From Prochlorococcus marinus bv. HNLC2 (GTDB taxonomy: Bacteria; Cyanobacteriota; Cyanobacteriia; PCC-6307; Cyanobiaceae), in assembly GCA_000218745.1 (NCBI GenBank), contig GL947595.1, forward strand, positions 682,532 through 746,531: a stretch of 64,000 nucleotides of DNA. The letters are read 5' to 3'. Position numbers and translations under genes: made by a program. Under the pieces are notes generated by a model. The model did not search any database. It saw only the letters and a program-made list of their open reading frames with translations, and was not told the origin of the DNA. This document shows positions 49,082 through 59,070 of the stretch, piece by piece (the first letter of the stretch is position 1; each line of letters begins with the position of its first letter).

Positions 49082-49525
49082 ATGACTCAAAAAGAAACTC
49101 TTACTATTAAACGTACAATCTCTATAAAGGCAGTAGTTACTTCTACATGGAAAGAAGATGCTGAAAATGAATTAAGCAAAGCAATATCGGCAACTGATCA
49201 ACAATTATCTCAACTAGAACAAGAGGGACAGCAGGTTGTCAGTAATATAAGATCTCAATCTATAAATCCCTTAGACCCTCGAGTTCAAGAACAAGTAGGT
49301 CAAATACAGCAACAAGTTGCAGGTAAAAGGAATGAATTAGAAGAACAAAAAAGAAATTTGCTTCAGCAACAAAATCAAGTACGTGAATTAAAGTTAGATG
49401 ATATTGTTGAACAAGGACAAGTTGATAGTTTTTGCGAAGTTTCTGTTGGGGATGATCTTATAAAGAAGATGCAAGTTTCAATAACTGTTAAAGATGGAAT
49501 AATACAATCGATAGAAAATCTTTAA
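49082..49525 (+). CDS. YlqD family protein
   Basis: Soluble protein of 147 aa with an N-terminal beta segment (TLTIKRTISIKAVVTSTWK), a long coiled-coil middle rich in Gln and Glu (LSQLEQEGQQVVSNIRSQS ... GQIQQQVAGKRNELEEQKRN LLQQQNQ) and a C-terminal beta segment (FCEVSVGDDLIKKMQVSITV). This matches the YlqD layout. Function unknown. The ATG at 49082 is preferred over the upstream TTG. Confidence 0.8.
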   Translation: MTQKETLTIKRTISIKAVVTSTWKEDAENELSKAISATDQQLSQLEQEGQQVVSNIRSQSINPLDPRVQEQVGQIQQQVAGKRNELEEQKRNLLQQQNQVRELKLDDIVEQGQVDSFCEVSVGDDLIKKMQVSITVKDGIIQSIENL

Positions 49526-49538
49526 ATAATTCAATTTT

Positions 49539-49724
49539 ATGCTTACAACTAAAATTACATTTGCTTTATCGGATTGGATAAGGGAGTGGATTAAACATAG
49601 GAATGAAGCACCATCTCTTGAAAGTTGTATAAAGTATGTGGAATGGAAACTAGATAACTATATACTTACTGAAAGCGACAAAATTAAAATTGAGACAATT
49701 TTGTTGTATGAGACATTAGGGTAA
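49539..49724 (+). CDS. hypothetical protein, 61 aa
   Basis: Small helical protein (MLTTKITFALSDWIREWIKH RNEAPSLESCIKYVEWKLDN Y...). Probably co-transcribed with the YlqD gene, 13 nt upstream. Function unknown. Confidence 0.6.
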   Translation: MLTTKITFALSDWIREWIKHRNEAPSLESCIKYVEWKLDNYILTESDKIKIETILLYETLG

Positions 49725-49955
49725 ATATTATTCTTTATTTACAATAAAATAATAAAGATTATCGATTATTATTCAAGAATTTTGATAAGAAAAATTTTAA
49801 TTCAATAAGTAATTATTAAATTCTTTTTTTTCTATAGTTCCCTTATTTACATGTTTTCGTATAATAAAATTAATAGTTTTAAAAGCTTCCCAGGTAGAAA
49901 ATTATAGAGACTTTCTTGGTTAAGCTATCAAACTACTTGCTATCATTCATTTTTT

Positions 49956-51314
49956 ATGTCTCACGAAATTTTTATGCCAGCTCTTAGTTCTACAATGACT
50001 GAGGGAAAAATAGTAGAGTGGTTAAAAAATCCAGGAGACAAAGTTGAGAGAGGTGAATCTGTATTAGTCGTTGAATCAGATAAGGCTGATATGGATGTTG
50101 AATCTTTTCAAGATGGTTATTTAGCAGCTGTATTAATGCCTGCAGGAAGCACTGCGCCTGTAGGGGAGACAATCGGCATAATTGTAGAAACTGAAGATGA
50201 AATACTTCTGTCCAGAAAAATAATAAAACAGTCAAAATTCAATCAGATGAAAATAAAAAAGATATCCAATCAGAGAATAAGAATGAAGAAGTATCAGTTA
50301 AATCTGTTAAGACTTTAAAAAGAGAAGAGACCAAAAATTAATAAGACTGAAGAAGAAATAATTAAAAATGATTCACAAATAGATGCCTCTACTGCAAATA
50401 GTACTTCAAGAGTAATTGCATCTCCTAAAGCAAAAAAATTAGCATCGCAAAATGGAGTCGATTTAACGAAAGTTAGAGGTACAGGCCCTCATGGGCGAAT
50501 ACAAGCAGAAGATGTACTTAAAGCTAAAGGCCAACCTATATCAGTTCCTTGGATTGGTGAGGGTGATTATTCTGCAGGAATTATAAATAATAAGGAAGTA
50601 AAAAGTATTAGTAAAGAAATGGGTAATAGTTTTGGTAAACCTGGCGAAACTGTGCAATTTAATACTTTGCAAAAAGCTGTAAATAAAAATATGGAATCAA
50701 GTTTAGATGTCCCATGTTTTAGAGTTGGTTATTCTATAAAAACACAGAATTTAGATAACTTTTATAAAAAAGTCAAACAAAATGGAGTAACTATGACTGC
50801 GATTTTAGCCAAAGCAGTAGCTAAAACTCTCAATAATCATCCTCAGGTAAATGCGTCTTTTTCAGAAAATGGTATAAAATATCCTGATTCTATAAATATA
50901 GCTATTGCTGTTGCTATGGAAGATGGTGGGTTAATTACTCCTGTATTAAAAGATCCTAGTAAAACAGATTTATTTGAGTTATCAAGAGAATGGAAAGATC
51001 TTGTTAAAAGATCTAGATCTAAGCAACTTGAACCAGAAGAGTATTCAACAGGAACATTTACAATATCAAATTTAGGTATGTTTGGTGTAGATAGATTTGA
51101 TGCAATACTTCCTCCTGGAACTGGAGCAATACTTGCAATAGCAGCTTCTAAATCCACAGTAGTTGCTAATGATAATGGTTCAATCTCTGTTGAAAAAGTT
51201 ATGCAGGTAAACCTTACCGCAGATCATCGTGTAATATATGGAGCCGATGGTGCCGCTTTTCTAAAAGAATTAGCTGATTTAATTGAAAATTCTCCAGATG
51301 AATTAGTTACATAA
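49956..51314 (+). pseudogene. pdhC: pyruvate dehydrogenase E2, interrupted by two compensating indels
   Basis: Dihydrolipoamide acetyltransferase core of the pyruvate dehydrogenase complex. The lipoyl domain MSHEIFMPALSSTMTEGKIV ... VVESDKADMDVESFQDGYLA has the lipoylated Lys in DKA. The peripheral-subunit domain ASPKAKKLASQNGVDLTKVR GTGPHGRIQAEDVL and the catalytic domain ending TADHRVIYGADGAAFLKELA are intact. Between about 50203 and 50320 the coding frame is a different one (TSVQKNNKTVKIQSDENKKD IQSEN): one base is missing near 50203 and one extra sits in the A-run at 50317-50321. Read straight through, a TAA at 50316-50318 stops translation. The total of 453 codons is exactly in frame. 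Confidence 0.92.
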
Positions 51315-51322
51315 ATTGATCT

Positions 51323-52456
51323 TTGAATTTAAAAAATAAGAAAGAAATAGATAATCAATTATGTTCATATGATTATGAACTTGATCCCTCACTAATTGCT
51401 TATGAACCTAAAAAAGTAAGACATACATCTAGGATGATGATAGTTAGAGATTCTCTTTCAGAAAATAGCTCATCTACTGATCAATTAACTGGCCATATTG
51501 TAGATGAGTTAAACCAAGGGGATTTAATAATAATTAATGATACAAAAGTTATGAAAGCAAGATTATCTTTTTTATTAGATAATTCTTCTTTAGTTGAAGG
51601 ATTGGTGCTAGAGCCTGTAAAAGAATCAATTTGGTTATGTTTAGCAAAACCAGCAAAAAAATTAAAAAAAGGTAGTTTCTTAAAATTAAATTCTAATTAT
51701 AGTAATGACATTGAACTTGAAATAATTGGTATTGATAAAAATACTGGAGGAAGGTTTATAAAATTTCCTAAGGAATATAATAATTTTCAGTCGATGAATA
51801 AATTACTAGATATTCATGGAGAAGTTCCATTGCCTCCTTATATAAAAAAAGTAGATAAATCAGTTTCTCATGAAAGCTTTTATCAAACTCAATATGCTAA
51901 AAATCCAGGAGCGGTAGCAGCTCCAACAGCAGGCCTGCATTTAAGTACAAAAATAATTAAAGCTATGAAAAATAAAGGTATTAAAATTTTACCTATAACA
52001 CTGCATGTTGGATATGGTACTTTTAAACCTATAGATCAGGAAAATCTAAAAGATTTAAAACTTCATAAAGAATTTGTCAATGTCTCCTTAAAGGTAATTG
52101 AGGAGATAAAGTCTGTTAAAAAACAAGGTAAAAAAGTTATAGCAATTGGAACAACAAGTGTAAGAGCTCTTGAAAGTTGTTATTGCCCAATTGCTAAAGA
52201 AATACAGCCTATAAATAAAAGTGTTGATTTAGTTATAAAACCAGGTTTTAAATTTAAAATTGTTGATGGATTACTTACAAATTTTCATCTACCTAAAAGT
52301 TCTTTATTGCTTTTAGTAAGTGCAATGATTGGAAGGGAAAGACTTCTAGAATTGTATAAAAAAGCCATAAGAGAGAAATTTAGATTTTTCTCTTATGGTG
52401 ATGCAATGTTTATATCTCCCGATGCTTTATTGGAAGATTCTAAATTTAGGACTTAA
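51323..52456 (+). CDS. queA: S-adenosylmethionine:tRNA ribosyltransferase-isomerase
   Basis: Makes epoxyqueuosine on tRNA by transferring the ribosyl group of SAM. 377 aa. [26 protein letters not shown] is the N-terminal signature, [33 protein letters not shown]-like [30 protein letters not shown]-like [16 protein letters not shown] and [13 protein letters not shown]-like [20 protein letters not shown] are all present. TTG start. Its last 11 nt overlap the opposing cysK. Confidence 0.96.
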   Translation: MNLKNKKEIDNQLCSYDYELDPSLIAYEPKKVRHTSRMMIVRDSLSENSSSTDQLTGHIVDELNQGDLIIINDTKVMKARLSFLLDNSSLVEGLVLEPVKESIWLCLAKPAKKLKKGSFLKLNSNYSNDIELEIIGIDKNTGGRFIKFPKEYNNFQSMNKLLDIHGEVPLPPYIKKVDKSVSHESFYQTQYAKNPGAVAAPTAGLHLSTKIIKAMKNKGIKILPITLHVGYGTFKPIDQENLKDLKLHKEFVNVSLKVIEEIKSVKKQGKKVIAIGTTSVRALESCYCPIAKEIQPINKSVDLVIKPGFKFKIVDGLLTNFHLPKSSLLLLVSAMIGRERLLELYKKAIREKFRFFSYGDAMFISPDALLEDSKFRT

Positions 52457-53432
52457 CGGGTTCTTGGATAATGCCTGTAGGAACTTCAGTGAACATAACT
52501 GAGGATAAATATCTCTCGGCTAAATCTGGTAGAACGACAACGATTGTTTTACCAGCATATTCATCTTGCTCTGCAAGTCTGATTGCTGCTACTGCAGCTG
52601 CGCCACATGAGATTCCAACTAATAAACCTTCTTCTTTGGCAAGCCTTAAAGCCATATCAATGGACTCATCATTTGTTACTTGCTCAACTTTATCAACAAT
52701 AGATAAATCTAGATTTTTAGGAATAAATCCTGCTCCTATTCCTTGTATTTTGTGAGGACCAGACTTTACTTCCTCTCCATTTAAGGTTTGCGTAATTACA
52801 GGACTATGAGAGGGCTCAACTGCAACAGATGTAATGTTTTTGCCTTTTTCATGTTTAATGTATCTTGAAACTCCTGTAATGGTACCGCCTGTTCCCACTC
52901 CAGCAACTAAAACATCGATTGCTCCGTCACAATCGTCCCAAATTTCTGGACCAGTAGTTTTAAAATGGATTTCTGGATTCGCTGGGTTATCAAATTGGCC
53001 AGGCATAAAATATTTTGAGGTATCACTTTCAGCAATTTCTTTTGCTTTGGCGATAGCTCCTGGCATGCCTTTTGAGGCTTCAGTAAGAACTATCTCTGCA
53101 CCAAGAACAGCCATTACTCTTCGTCTCTCTATAGACATTGATTCTGGCATTGTAAGAATTAATTTATAACCTCTTGCAGATGCTGTAAAAGCAAGAGCAA
53201 TTCCTGTATTTCCAGACGTTGGTTCAACAATTACTTTATCTTTTGTTAGCTTTCCGCTTTTTTCTGCATCCCATATCATATTTGCGCCGATACGACATTT
53301 GACACTATAAGCAGGATTTCTTCCTTCAATTTTTGCAAGCACAGTTGCTTTCGCATTTTTTGTTACTGATTTAAGTTTTACTAAAGGAGTATTTCCAATC
53401 GCAAAACTGTTGTCTTCGTAGATTTTGGACAT
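52446..53432 (-). CDS. cysK: O-acetylserine sulfhydrylase (cysteine synthase)
   Basis: PLP enzyme that makes cysteine from O-acetylserine and sulfide. 328 aa. [20 protein letters not shown] holds the Schiff-base Lys (VKCRIG instead of VKDRIG), [20 protein letters not shown] the substrate loop, and [18 protein letters not shown] the phosphate-binding Gly loop. [17 protein letters not shown] closes the site. The next two genes upstream also act on sulfur amino acids, forming a local sulfur cluster. Confidence 0.96.
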   Translation of the reverse strand: MSKIYEDNSFAIGNTPLVKLKSVTKNAKATVLAKIEGRNPAYSVKCRIGANMIWDAEKSGKLTKDKVIVEPTSGNTGIALAFTASARGYKLILTMPESMSIERRRVMAVLGAEIVLTEASKGMPGAIAKAKEIAESDTSKYFMPGQFDNPANPEIHFKTTGPEIWDDCDGAIDVLVAGVGTGGTITGVSRYIKHEKGKNITSVAVEPSHSPVITQTLNGEEVKSGPHKIQGIGAGFIPKNLDLSIVDKVEQVTNDESIDMALRLAKEEGLLVGISCGAAAVAAIRLAEQDEYAGKTIVVVLPDLAERYLSSVMFTEVPTGIIQEPVKS

Positions 53433-53516
53433 TATTTATTATTTAATGTATTTTCATACTAACTACTAATCCTAAAAATAGTATATAAATTTCTTTACAG
53501 TCAGATCTATAAATTT

Positions 53517-54983
53517 TTAGTATTCAAGAGCTTTAGCAAACTTATCCCATAAAAGATTTATATCCTCACAACCAACTGATACTCTTATTAAGTACGGTGG
53601 AACCCCAAATTTTGCTGCCCATTCAAGTTCATTGTAATGTGCTAATTGGACATAAGGGCATACAATTGTAAATTGTGTTCCAAGACTTGGGCCTTTTGAT
53701 ATCTTTAATGAGTTATAAAATCTAATCGTTTTATCAAGACCATCTTTTAATTCAAAAGAGAGTAAACACCCATAGCCACCATTGATTTTCATTATTGAGT
53801 TGAAGTTATTACAGTTTTCGGGATGGTAAACCTTTTTTATTGCGCAATGATTTTCTAATCTTTTTTTTAATTCCAGGCAATTAAAATTTTGTAATGAAAC
53901 TCTTTGCTCTACATCTCTACTGGCCTTTTCTAATGAAATTAAATCATTAACAGATAATTCTGGTAAATATATATTATCCAAAACTTTTTTAAACTTATGG
54001 ATCCATTTACTTTTTGGATTTATAACTAAAGAGCCTGCAAGAATATCCCCACTTCCAGAAAAAATCTTAGTCAGTGAAGTAAAAACCATATCAGATACTT
54101 CTAAAGAATTTATATTTATGTTTGACCCAATCGTGTCATCTGTTATGACGGGGATTTTTAAATCATTTGCTATTTTTGAAATTTTTTTTATATTTGTGCA
54201 TTTTAGAAGTGGATTACTTGGCAGCTCAATAATTAAAGCGGAAGGGTTTATTCTTTTTATTTCAAGTTCAATATCTTTAGTGCTTTCTTCAGTAATTAGA
54301 TGAGCACCATAAAAAATATTTTTTGGAAGTTTAAGTACATCTACATATGGGAATCCGATCTGCAAAGTCGGTCTTTTAGGGAAAATCTTATATATAATTT
54401 CTAGAGCTGTATGAAATGCTGACATTCCTGAAGATGTTAAATAAATTAACTTTGGGTCTGTATTTGTAAAGCTTGAAATCCTATCAATTAATTTAAATTT
54501 GCATTCATTTACAAGATTTTTATCTGGTGATAATTCTAAATTTAAATCAATAGCTGCTTGACGAGATGAAGCCCCGAGTCCAGTATGTTGCCAAAATGTA
54601 CGAGCATAATTAGACGCTGCTTCTGTGGTTATTAAAAAAAATAGGGATCCCTGCATTTTAATAAAGGATTTTTTTGCGCTTGTATACTGATCACAATAAT
54701 TTTTCGCTTTTAGAGCGAAATATTTATTTGGATAAGGCCAAGCATCATGATTATTCAAAGAATTTTCATGTAATATTCGACTTGCTAACTTCTTTAAAAG
54801 TGGATTTAACCCAAATCGTGGATAAATTGATCTTAATGAATTTATACACTCAGGTACTTTTTCTTCGTAATTGATTATATCTTTCCATGTTGGGAGTGCC
54901 ACTGAAACAGCATGAATACTATCTGGTAAAGGTTTGCCTAATTCTGAACTCTCCCATATTGGATGTTTAAGTAAATCTTTCAC
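53517..54983 (-). CDS. Cys/Met-metabolism PLP enzyme, divergent long cystathionine gamma-synthase-like
   Basis: 488 aa, about 100 residues longer than typical members, with an N-terminal extension (KDLLKHPIWESSELGKPLPD SIHAVSVALPTWKDI) not seen in MetB/MetC. LIYLTSSGMSAFHTALEI, VITDDTIGSNININSLEVSD and FTSLTKIFSGSGDILAGSLV (Lys Schiff base) define the fold. A CPYVQLAHYNELEWAAKFGV PPYLIRVSVGCED ending is family-like. Likely gamma-synthase or a related transsulfuration step; specificity uncertain. Three nt from the metB/metC-type gene upstream. Confidence 0.82.
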   Translation of the reverse strand: MKDLLKHPIWESSELGKPLPDSIHAVSVALPTWKDIINYEEKVPECINSLRSIYPRFGLNPLLKKLASRILHENSLNNHDAWPYPNKYFALKAKNYCDQYTSAKKSFIKMQGSLFFLITTEAASNYARTFWQHTGLGASSRQAAIDLNLELSPDKNLVNECKFKLIDRISSFTNTDPKLIYLTSSGMSAFHTALEIIYKIFPKRPTLQIGFPYVDVLKLPKNIFYGAHLITEESTKDIELEIKRINPSALIIELPSNPLLKCTNIKKISKIANDLKIPVITDDTIGSNININSLEVSDMVFTSLTKIFSGSGDILAGSLVINPKSKWIHKFKKVLDNIYLPELSVNDLISLEKASRDVEQRVSLQNFNCLELKKRLENHCAIKKVYHPENCNNFNSIMKINGGYGCLLSFELKDGLDKTIRFYNSLKISKGPSLGTQFTIVCPYVQLAHYNELEWAAKFGVPPYLIRVSVGCEDINLLWDKFAKALEY

Positions 54984-54986
54984 AAT

Positions 54987-56150
54987 TTAGAAACTATCTA
55001 AAGCCAATAAAAGATCTGATAATAGATCTTTGACATCCTCACATCCAATTGAAAGTCTTACTAAAGAGTCATTAATCCCCAAAGTATTTTTAACTTCTTT
55101 ATCAACTGATGCATGAGACATGGTTGTGGGATGACAGATTAGACTCTCGACCCCTCCAAGGCTCTCCGCTAAAGAAAAATATTCTAATTTTTTACAAAAA
55201 TTAAAAGTATCATTTTTATTTAATTTTAATTTCAAAGTAATCATTGAACCTCCAATTTTCATTTGAGATTTTGCTAATTCGAATTGAGGATGATTTTTAT
55301 TAAAAGGATATATGAGTTGATCAATTAATTTATGCGAATTTAATTCGTTAGCAATAAAGTGTGCATTTTCAGTTTGTTGTGCAATTCTTAGTGGTAGCGT
55401 TTTTAATCCCCTTGTTATAAGCCAGCAATCAAATGGGGACGGATTCAAACCTAGAGACTTTTGAGAAAAAATCATTTTGTTATTCCATGACTCATCATTA
55501 GTAATAACGGCTCCGCCAAGTGCATCACTATGCCCATTAATAAATTTAGTTGTACTAATTAATGATAGAGTTGCGCCAAGTTCCAAAGGCTTTTGTATTA
55601 CTGCAGTACAGAAAGTATTATCAACTACAACAGGGATTTTTCTTGAATTGGCTTCACTACAAATTTCTTTAAGATTTAAGATTTTCAATAAAGGATTAGT
55701 TGGACTTTCTAACCAAATTAATGAGGGTTTAACTTTAGAAATTTGCTGAATATATTCTTTGTTTGTAAAGTCAAAATAAGAAGTTTGAATACCAAATTTT
55801 CTGAATATTTTTTCAAACATTCTTATTGTGCAACCATATAAATTTGATTCGCATAGAATTATATCTCCACTTTTAAGGCTAGAGACTATTGCTGTTACAG
55901 CGCTTATTCCAGAACTAAAAACGGTGCAATAATTTGAGTTTTCTATTCCCTTTAATACGTTTTCTAATATAGAAAAATTTGGATTACCTGATCTTGTGTA
56001 ATCAAAATTAGCTTTATTACCATGCTCAAATGTTGATGTGGCAAAAATCGGAGGCATTACACATCCAGTTTCATCAGCGTAAGATTTACCATGATGAATA
56101 GCAATTGTTTTTAACCCCTTTTTGTTTTTTTTCTTTTGATTATTGCCCAT
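54987..56150 (-). CDS. cystathionine gamma-synthase / beta-lyase family PLP enzyme
   Basis: 387 aa, standard size for Cys/Met-metabolism enzymes. GLKTIAIHHGKSYADETGCV MPPIFATSTFEH start, NFDYTRSGNPNFSILENVLK (PLP and substrate Tyr/Arg), VVVDNTFCTAVIQKPLELGA (Asp) and SLISTTKFINGHSDALGG (Schiff-base Lys) are all conserved. With cysK and the 488-aa paralogue it converts cysteine and homoserine derivatives toward homocysteine or back; I cannot tell MetB from MetC. Confidence 0.88.
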   Translation of the reverse strand: MGNNQKKKNKKGLKTIAIHHGKSYADETGCVMPPIFATSTFEHGNKANFDYTRSGNPNFSILENVLKGIENSNYCTVFSSGISAVTAIVSSLKSGDIILCESNLYGCTIRMFEKIFRKFGIQTSYFDFTNKEYIQQISKVKPSLIWLESPTNPLLKILNLKEICSEANSRKIPVVVDNTFCTAVIQKPLELGATLSLISTTKFINGHSDALGGAVITNDESWNNKMIFSQKSLGLNPSPFDCWLITRGLKTLPLRIAQQTENAHFIANELNSHKLIDQLIYPFNKNHPQFELAKSQMKIGGSMITLKLKLNKNDTFNFCKKLEYFSLAESLGGVESLICHPTTMSHASVDKEVKNTLGINDSLVRLSIGCEDVKDLLSDLLLALDSF

Positions 56151-56163
56151 TTAAAAATAATAA

Positions 56164-56189
56164 TAAAAAACCCCCACTTTTTGTGAGGG
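56164..56189 (-). terminator. terminator of rpsD
   Basis: On the minus strand CCCTCAC pairs with GTGGGGG around AAAAA, followed by six T. It lies 14 nt after the rpsD stop and 14 nt before the transsulfuration gene, which therefore needs its own promoter or read-through. Confidence 0.85.
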
Positions 56190-56202
56190 CTTATAAATCC
56201 TA

Positions 56203-56811
56203 TTAAACTTTCCTTGAGTAATATTCCACAACTAAGAGTTCATTTATTTCAAGTGCAACCCATTCTCTGTCGCATTTGCCATTTATTTTTCCAGTTAGTT
56301 TTGGCTTATCTAAATCTATATGCGGCGGCACATTAGCTAATCCAGGAAATTCTATATTACCTTCTACAAGCTTTTTACTTGCTTTATTTTCCTTAATGCT
56401 TATAACATCACCAGTTTTACATTGATAACCAGCTATATCCAAAACTTTACCATTTACAGTAACATGTCCGTGGTTAACAAGTTGTCTTGAACCAGGTATC
56501 GTAGGACCAAAACCTAATCTAAAACAAACATTATCTAATCTGTTCTCAAGAAGTCTTAGAAGATTAGTACCAGTTGAGCCATCTTGGGCTCTTGCTTTTT
56601 TTACATAACGAACTAATTGTCTTTCGGAAACACCATAGTTAAATCTAAGTTTTTGTTTTTCTTCTAGACGAATTGCATATTCTGATCGCTTGCGACGGGC
56701 TTGGCCGTGCTGACCTGGAGGGTTAGACTTTTTTGAAGCCTTCCTGGTGAGACCTGGTAGTTCTCCCAAGCGACGCGTAACCCTTAATCTTGGGCCGCGG
56801 TATCTTGACAT
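56203..56811 (-). CDS. rpsD: 30S ribosomal protein S4
   Basis: Primary 16S-binding protein that starts 30S assembly. 202 aa, normal cyanobacterial length. [60 protein letters not shown] is the N-terminal part; the S4 RNA-binding domain [40 protein letters not shown] is complete. Single gene facing yidD. Confidence 0.98.
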   Translation of the reverse strand: MSRYRGPRLRVTRRLGELPGLTRKASKKSNPPGQHGQARRKRSEYAIRLEEKQKLRFNYGVSERQLVRYVKKARAQDGSTGTNLLRLLENRLDNVCFRLGFGPTIPGSRQLVNHGHVTVNGKVLDIAGYQCKTGDVISIKENKASKKLVEGNIEFPGLANVPPHIDLDKPKLTGKINGKCDREWVALEINELLVVEYYSRKV

Positions 56812-56868
56812 AATTTAAAATAAGTTGAAATTTGCAATAAAAAATTGATAAATTGATTATCATCAATA

Positions 56869-57135
56869 TTGCTTGAACTTTTATTTTACATCATTGCTGT
56901 GATTAAAATCATTAATAATTTAATAAGTGCTATTCTGCTTTTTCTAATAGCATTTTATAGGAAATTTATTTCACCATTTTTCCCTCCAAGATGTAGATTT
57001 ATTCCTTCGTGTAGTTCCTATGGATATGAAGCCATAACTAAGCATGGTCCTTGGAAGGGTGGATGGTTAACAATAAAAAGACTAAGTAAATGCCACCCTT
57101 TAACTCCATGTGGATGTGATCCTGTTCCTGATTAA
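56869..57135 (+). CDS. yidD: membrane protein insertion efficiency factor YidD
   Basis: Small amphipathic membrane-associated protein that helps YidC-dependent insertion. The core [64 protein letters not shown] has all family Cys residues. The frame opens with a TTG at 56869, giving a 20-residue extra N-terminus; the true start may be an internal codon nearer [13 protein letters not shown]. Followed by the murE gene after 13 nt. Confidence 0.94.
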   Translation: MLELLFYIIAVIKIINNLISAILLFLIAFYRKFISPFFPPRCRFIPSCSSYGYEAITKHGPWKGGWLTIKRLSKCHPLTPCGCDPVPD

Positions 57136-57148
57136 ATGATTTAGAAAA

Positions 57149-58999
57149 ATGGTTCTATTTATATATACAAGAAAAGGTTGTTGTATTTGCGATAAATTAA
57201 AGAATGATTTGAATAACTTAAATATTAATAATTTGTATCCAAATTTAGAAATATTTGAAATTGATATTGATAGGTTTGATTTATATAGAGATGATTTTAA
57301 GAAATATGATCATCAAGTTCCTGTACTTGCTTTGCAGTTAACAGATTCTAAAGAAATTATTGAATTACCAAGAGTATCTCCAAGATTGAAGACTTTACAA
57401 TTAAATAATTGGTTGAAAAAAAATATTAACTATATTTCTAGACAAAGCGAGAAAGTAGATTTAATGATTACTCTGCATCAATTACTTAAAAAGGTGAATA
57501 TTATACCTTCAGTTTTATTAGTAGATCCAGAGATTGAAAATATAAGTTTTAATTCTCTAGATGTAGATAAAGGTTCGTTATTTTTGGGTTTGCCAGGTAT
57601 GAATGTTGATGGAGGTATGTATTGGCAAGATGCAATTAATAATGGAGCAGAGGCAGCAATAATCAGTGAGAATGCAGAACAGAAAACAGGAAAAATAAAT
57701 AATAAAAAAGTCTTAGTTCTTAAGGAGCCACTTGATTATATTTATGGTCAAATAATCTCTGAGTTTTATGGAAGACCCTCAAGAAAACTAAAACTTATAG
57801 GCGTTACTGGAACTAATGGTAAAACTACAATAGCTTTTTTATTAGAATATATTTTAAAAAAATTAGGGAAAAAGGTCGCTTTATTTGGGACATTGTTTAA
57901 TAGGTGGCCTGGTTTCTCTGAGAGTGCATCACACACAACTGATTTTGCGGATAAATTACAACCTAAATTACAAAAAGCGCTTAAGGCTGATGCTGAATTT
58001 GCAATTATGGAAGTAAGTTCCCATGCTTTAGCTCAGAAAAGAATTTCAGGATGTGAATTTGTCGCTACTATATTTTCTAATTTATCTCAAGATCATCTTG
58101 ACTATCACAAAAATATGAAAAAATATTTTGAGACTAAAATGGAATTATTCAAGTTGCCATATCTTTCTAAAGATAATTCCTTTTCAATTATTAATGCGGA
58201 TAATGATTGGGGTATGAAATTATTTGATAAACTTAAATCTAGTTCATCATTGATTTCAATAAGTGATAAAAATAATAAATTAAAATCGAAAAATTATTTT
58301 TACGTAACTAAAAAGAAATTAACTATAAGTGGATCTTATTGTTTGCTACATACCCCAACTGAGGAGGTTGAACTTTTTGTCCCACTAGTAGGAGAATTTA
58401 ATTTAATGAATTCACTACAAGTAATTGCAACTCTTTATCAACTTGGATTTAAACTTAAAGATATTGTTAATGAAATTAGAGATTTTCCTGGTGTACCCGG
58501 AAGAATGGAAAAAATAAAAATAAGCGCAAATAATAACCCTAATTTTTTGCCAGAAGTATTTATTGATTATGCGCATACTCCAGATGGATTAAAAAATGTT
58601 CTTCAGACTTTAAGGGATTTTTCTAAAGGCAAAAGGTTGGTGACAATCTTTGGATGTGGAGGAGATAGAGATACTAAGAAAAGGTCAATTATGGGTGAAA
58701 TCGCAGAAAAATTATCAGATTATGTTTTAATTACATCAGATAATCCAAGAACAGAAAATCCTCAGAAAATTATTGACGATATTTTATCAGGAATAACAAA
58801 TAGAAATAAAATAAGTATTGATATCGATAGATATAAAGCGATTAAAAAAGCGATTAATTGTGCAGATAAGGACGATATTATTTTGATAGCAGGGAAGGGG
58901 CACGAAAATTATCAAATATTAAAAGATAAAACAATATATTTTGATGATAAGAAAATAGCTGAGAAAATTCTTTTTGATAAATTAAATTCCTCTGAATAA
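57149..58999 (+). CDS. murE: thioredoxin-fold domain fused to UDP-MurNAc-tripeptide synthetase MurE
   Basis: MurE adds the third amino acid (usually meso-diaminopimelate) to UDP-MurNAc-L-Ala-D-Glu in peptidoglycan synthesis. From about residue 108 (MITLHQLLKKVN) the protein is a normal MurE: GVTGTNGKTTIAFLLEYIL (P-loop), ATIFSNLSQDHLDYHKNMKK (carbamylated-Lys and metal region), SDNPRTENP (the meso-diaminopimelate-type DNPR motif) and LIAGKGHE. Residues 1-100 form a glutaredoxin-like DUF836 domain with CCICDK (C-x-x-C). In related genomes I expect these as two genes; here no stop separates them. Either a true fusion or a lost stop (a TAG lies in the +1 frame near 57455). Confidence 0.88.
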   Translation: MVLFIYTRKGCCICDKLKNDLNNLNINNLYPNLEIFEIDIDRFDLYRDDFKKYDHQVPVLALQLTDSKEIIELPRVSPRLKTLQLNNWLKKNINYISRQSEKVDLMITLHQLLKKVNIIPSVLLVDPEIENISFNSLDVDKGSLFLGLPGMNVDGGMYWQDAINNGAEAAIISENAEQKTGKINNKKVLVLKEPLDYIYGQIISEFYGRPSRKLKLIGVTGTNGKTTIAFLLEYILKKLGKKVALFGTLFNRWPGFSESASHTTDFADKLQPKLQKALKADAEFAIMEVSSHALAQKRISGCEFVATIFSNLSQDHLDYHKNMKKYFETKMELFKLPYLSKDNSFSIINADNDWGMKLFDKLKSSSSLISISDKNNKLKSKNYFYVTKKKLTISGSYCLLHTPTEEVELFVPLVGEFNLMNSLQVIATLYQLGFKLKDIVNEIRDFPGVPGRMEKIKISANNNPNFLPEVFIDYAHTPDGLKNVLQTLRDFSKGKRLVTIFGCGGDRDTKKRSIMGEIAEKLSDYVLITSDNPRTENPQKIIDDILSGITNRNKISIDIDRYKAIKKAINCADKDDIILIAGKGHENYQILKDKTIYFDDKKIAEKILFDKLNSSE

Positions 59000-59070
59000 T
59001 CAAATTTATACTCCATAAACGCGAATTTGGAAAATATCTACTAAAAATAAATAAATAATAATTTGTAAGT

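Noticed and set aside
52471-53169. Plus-strand ORFs of 94 and 111 codons
   Set aside because: Both are antisense to cysK, which is complete and has all its motifs.
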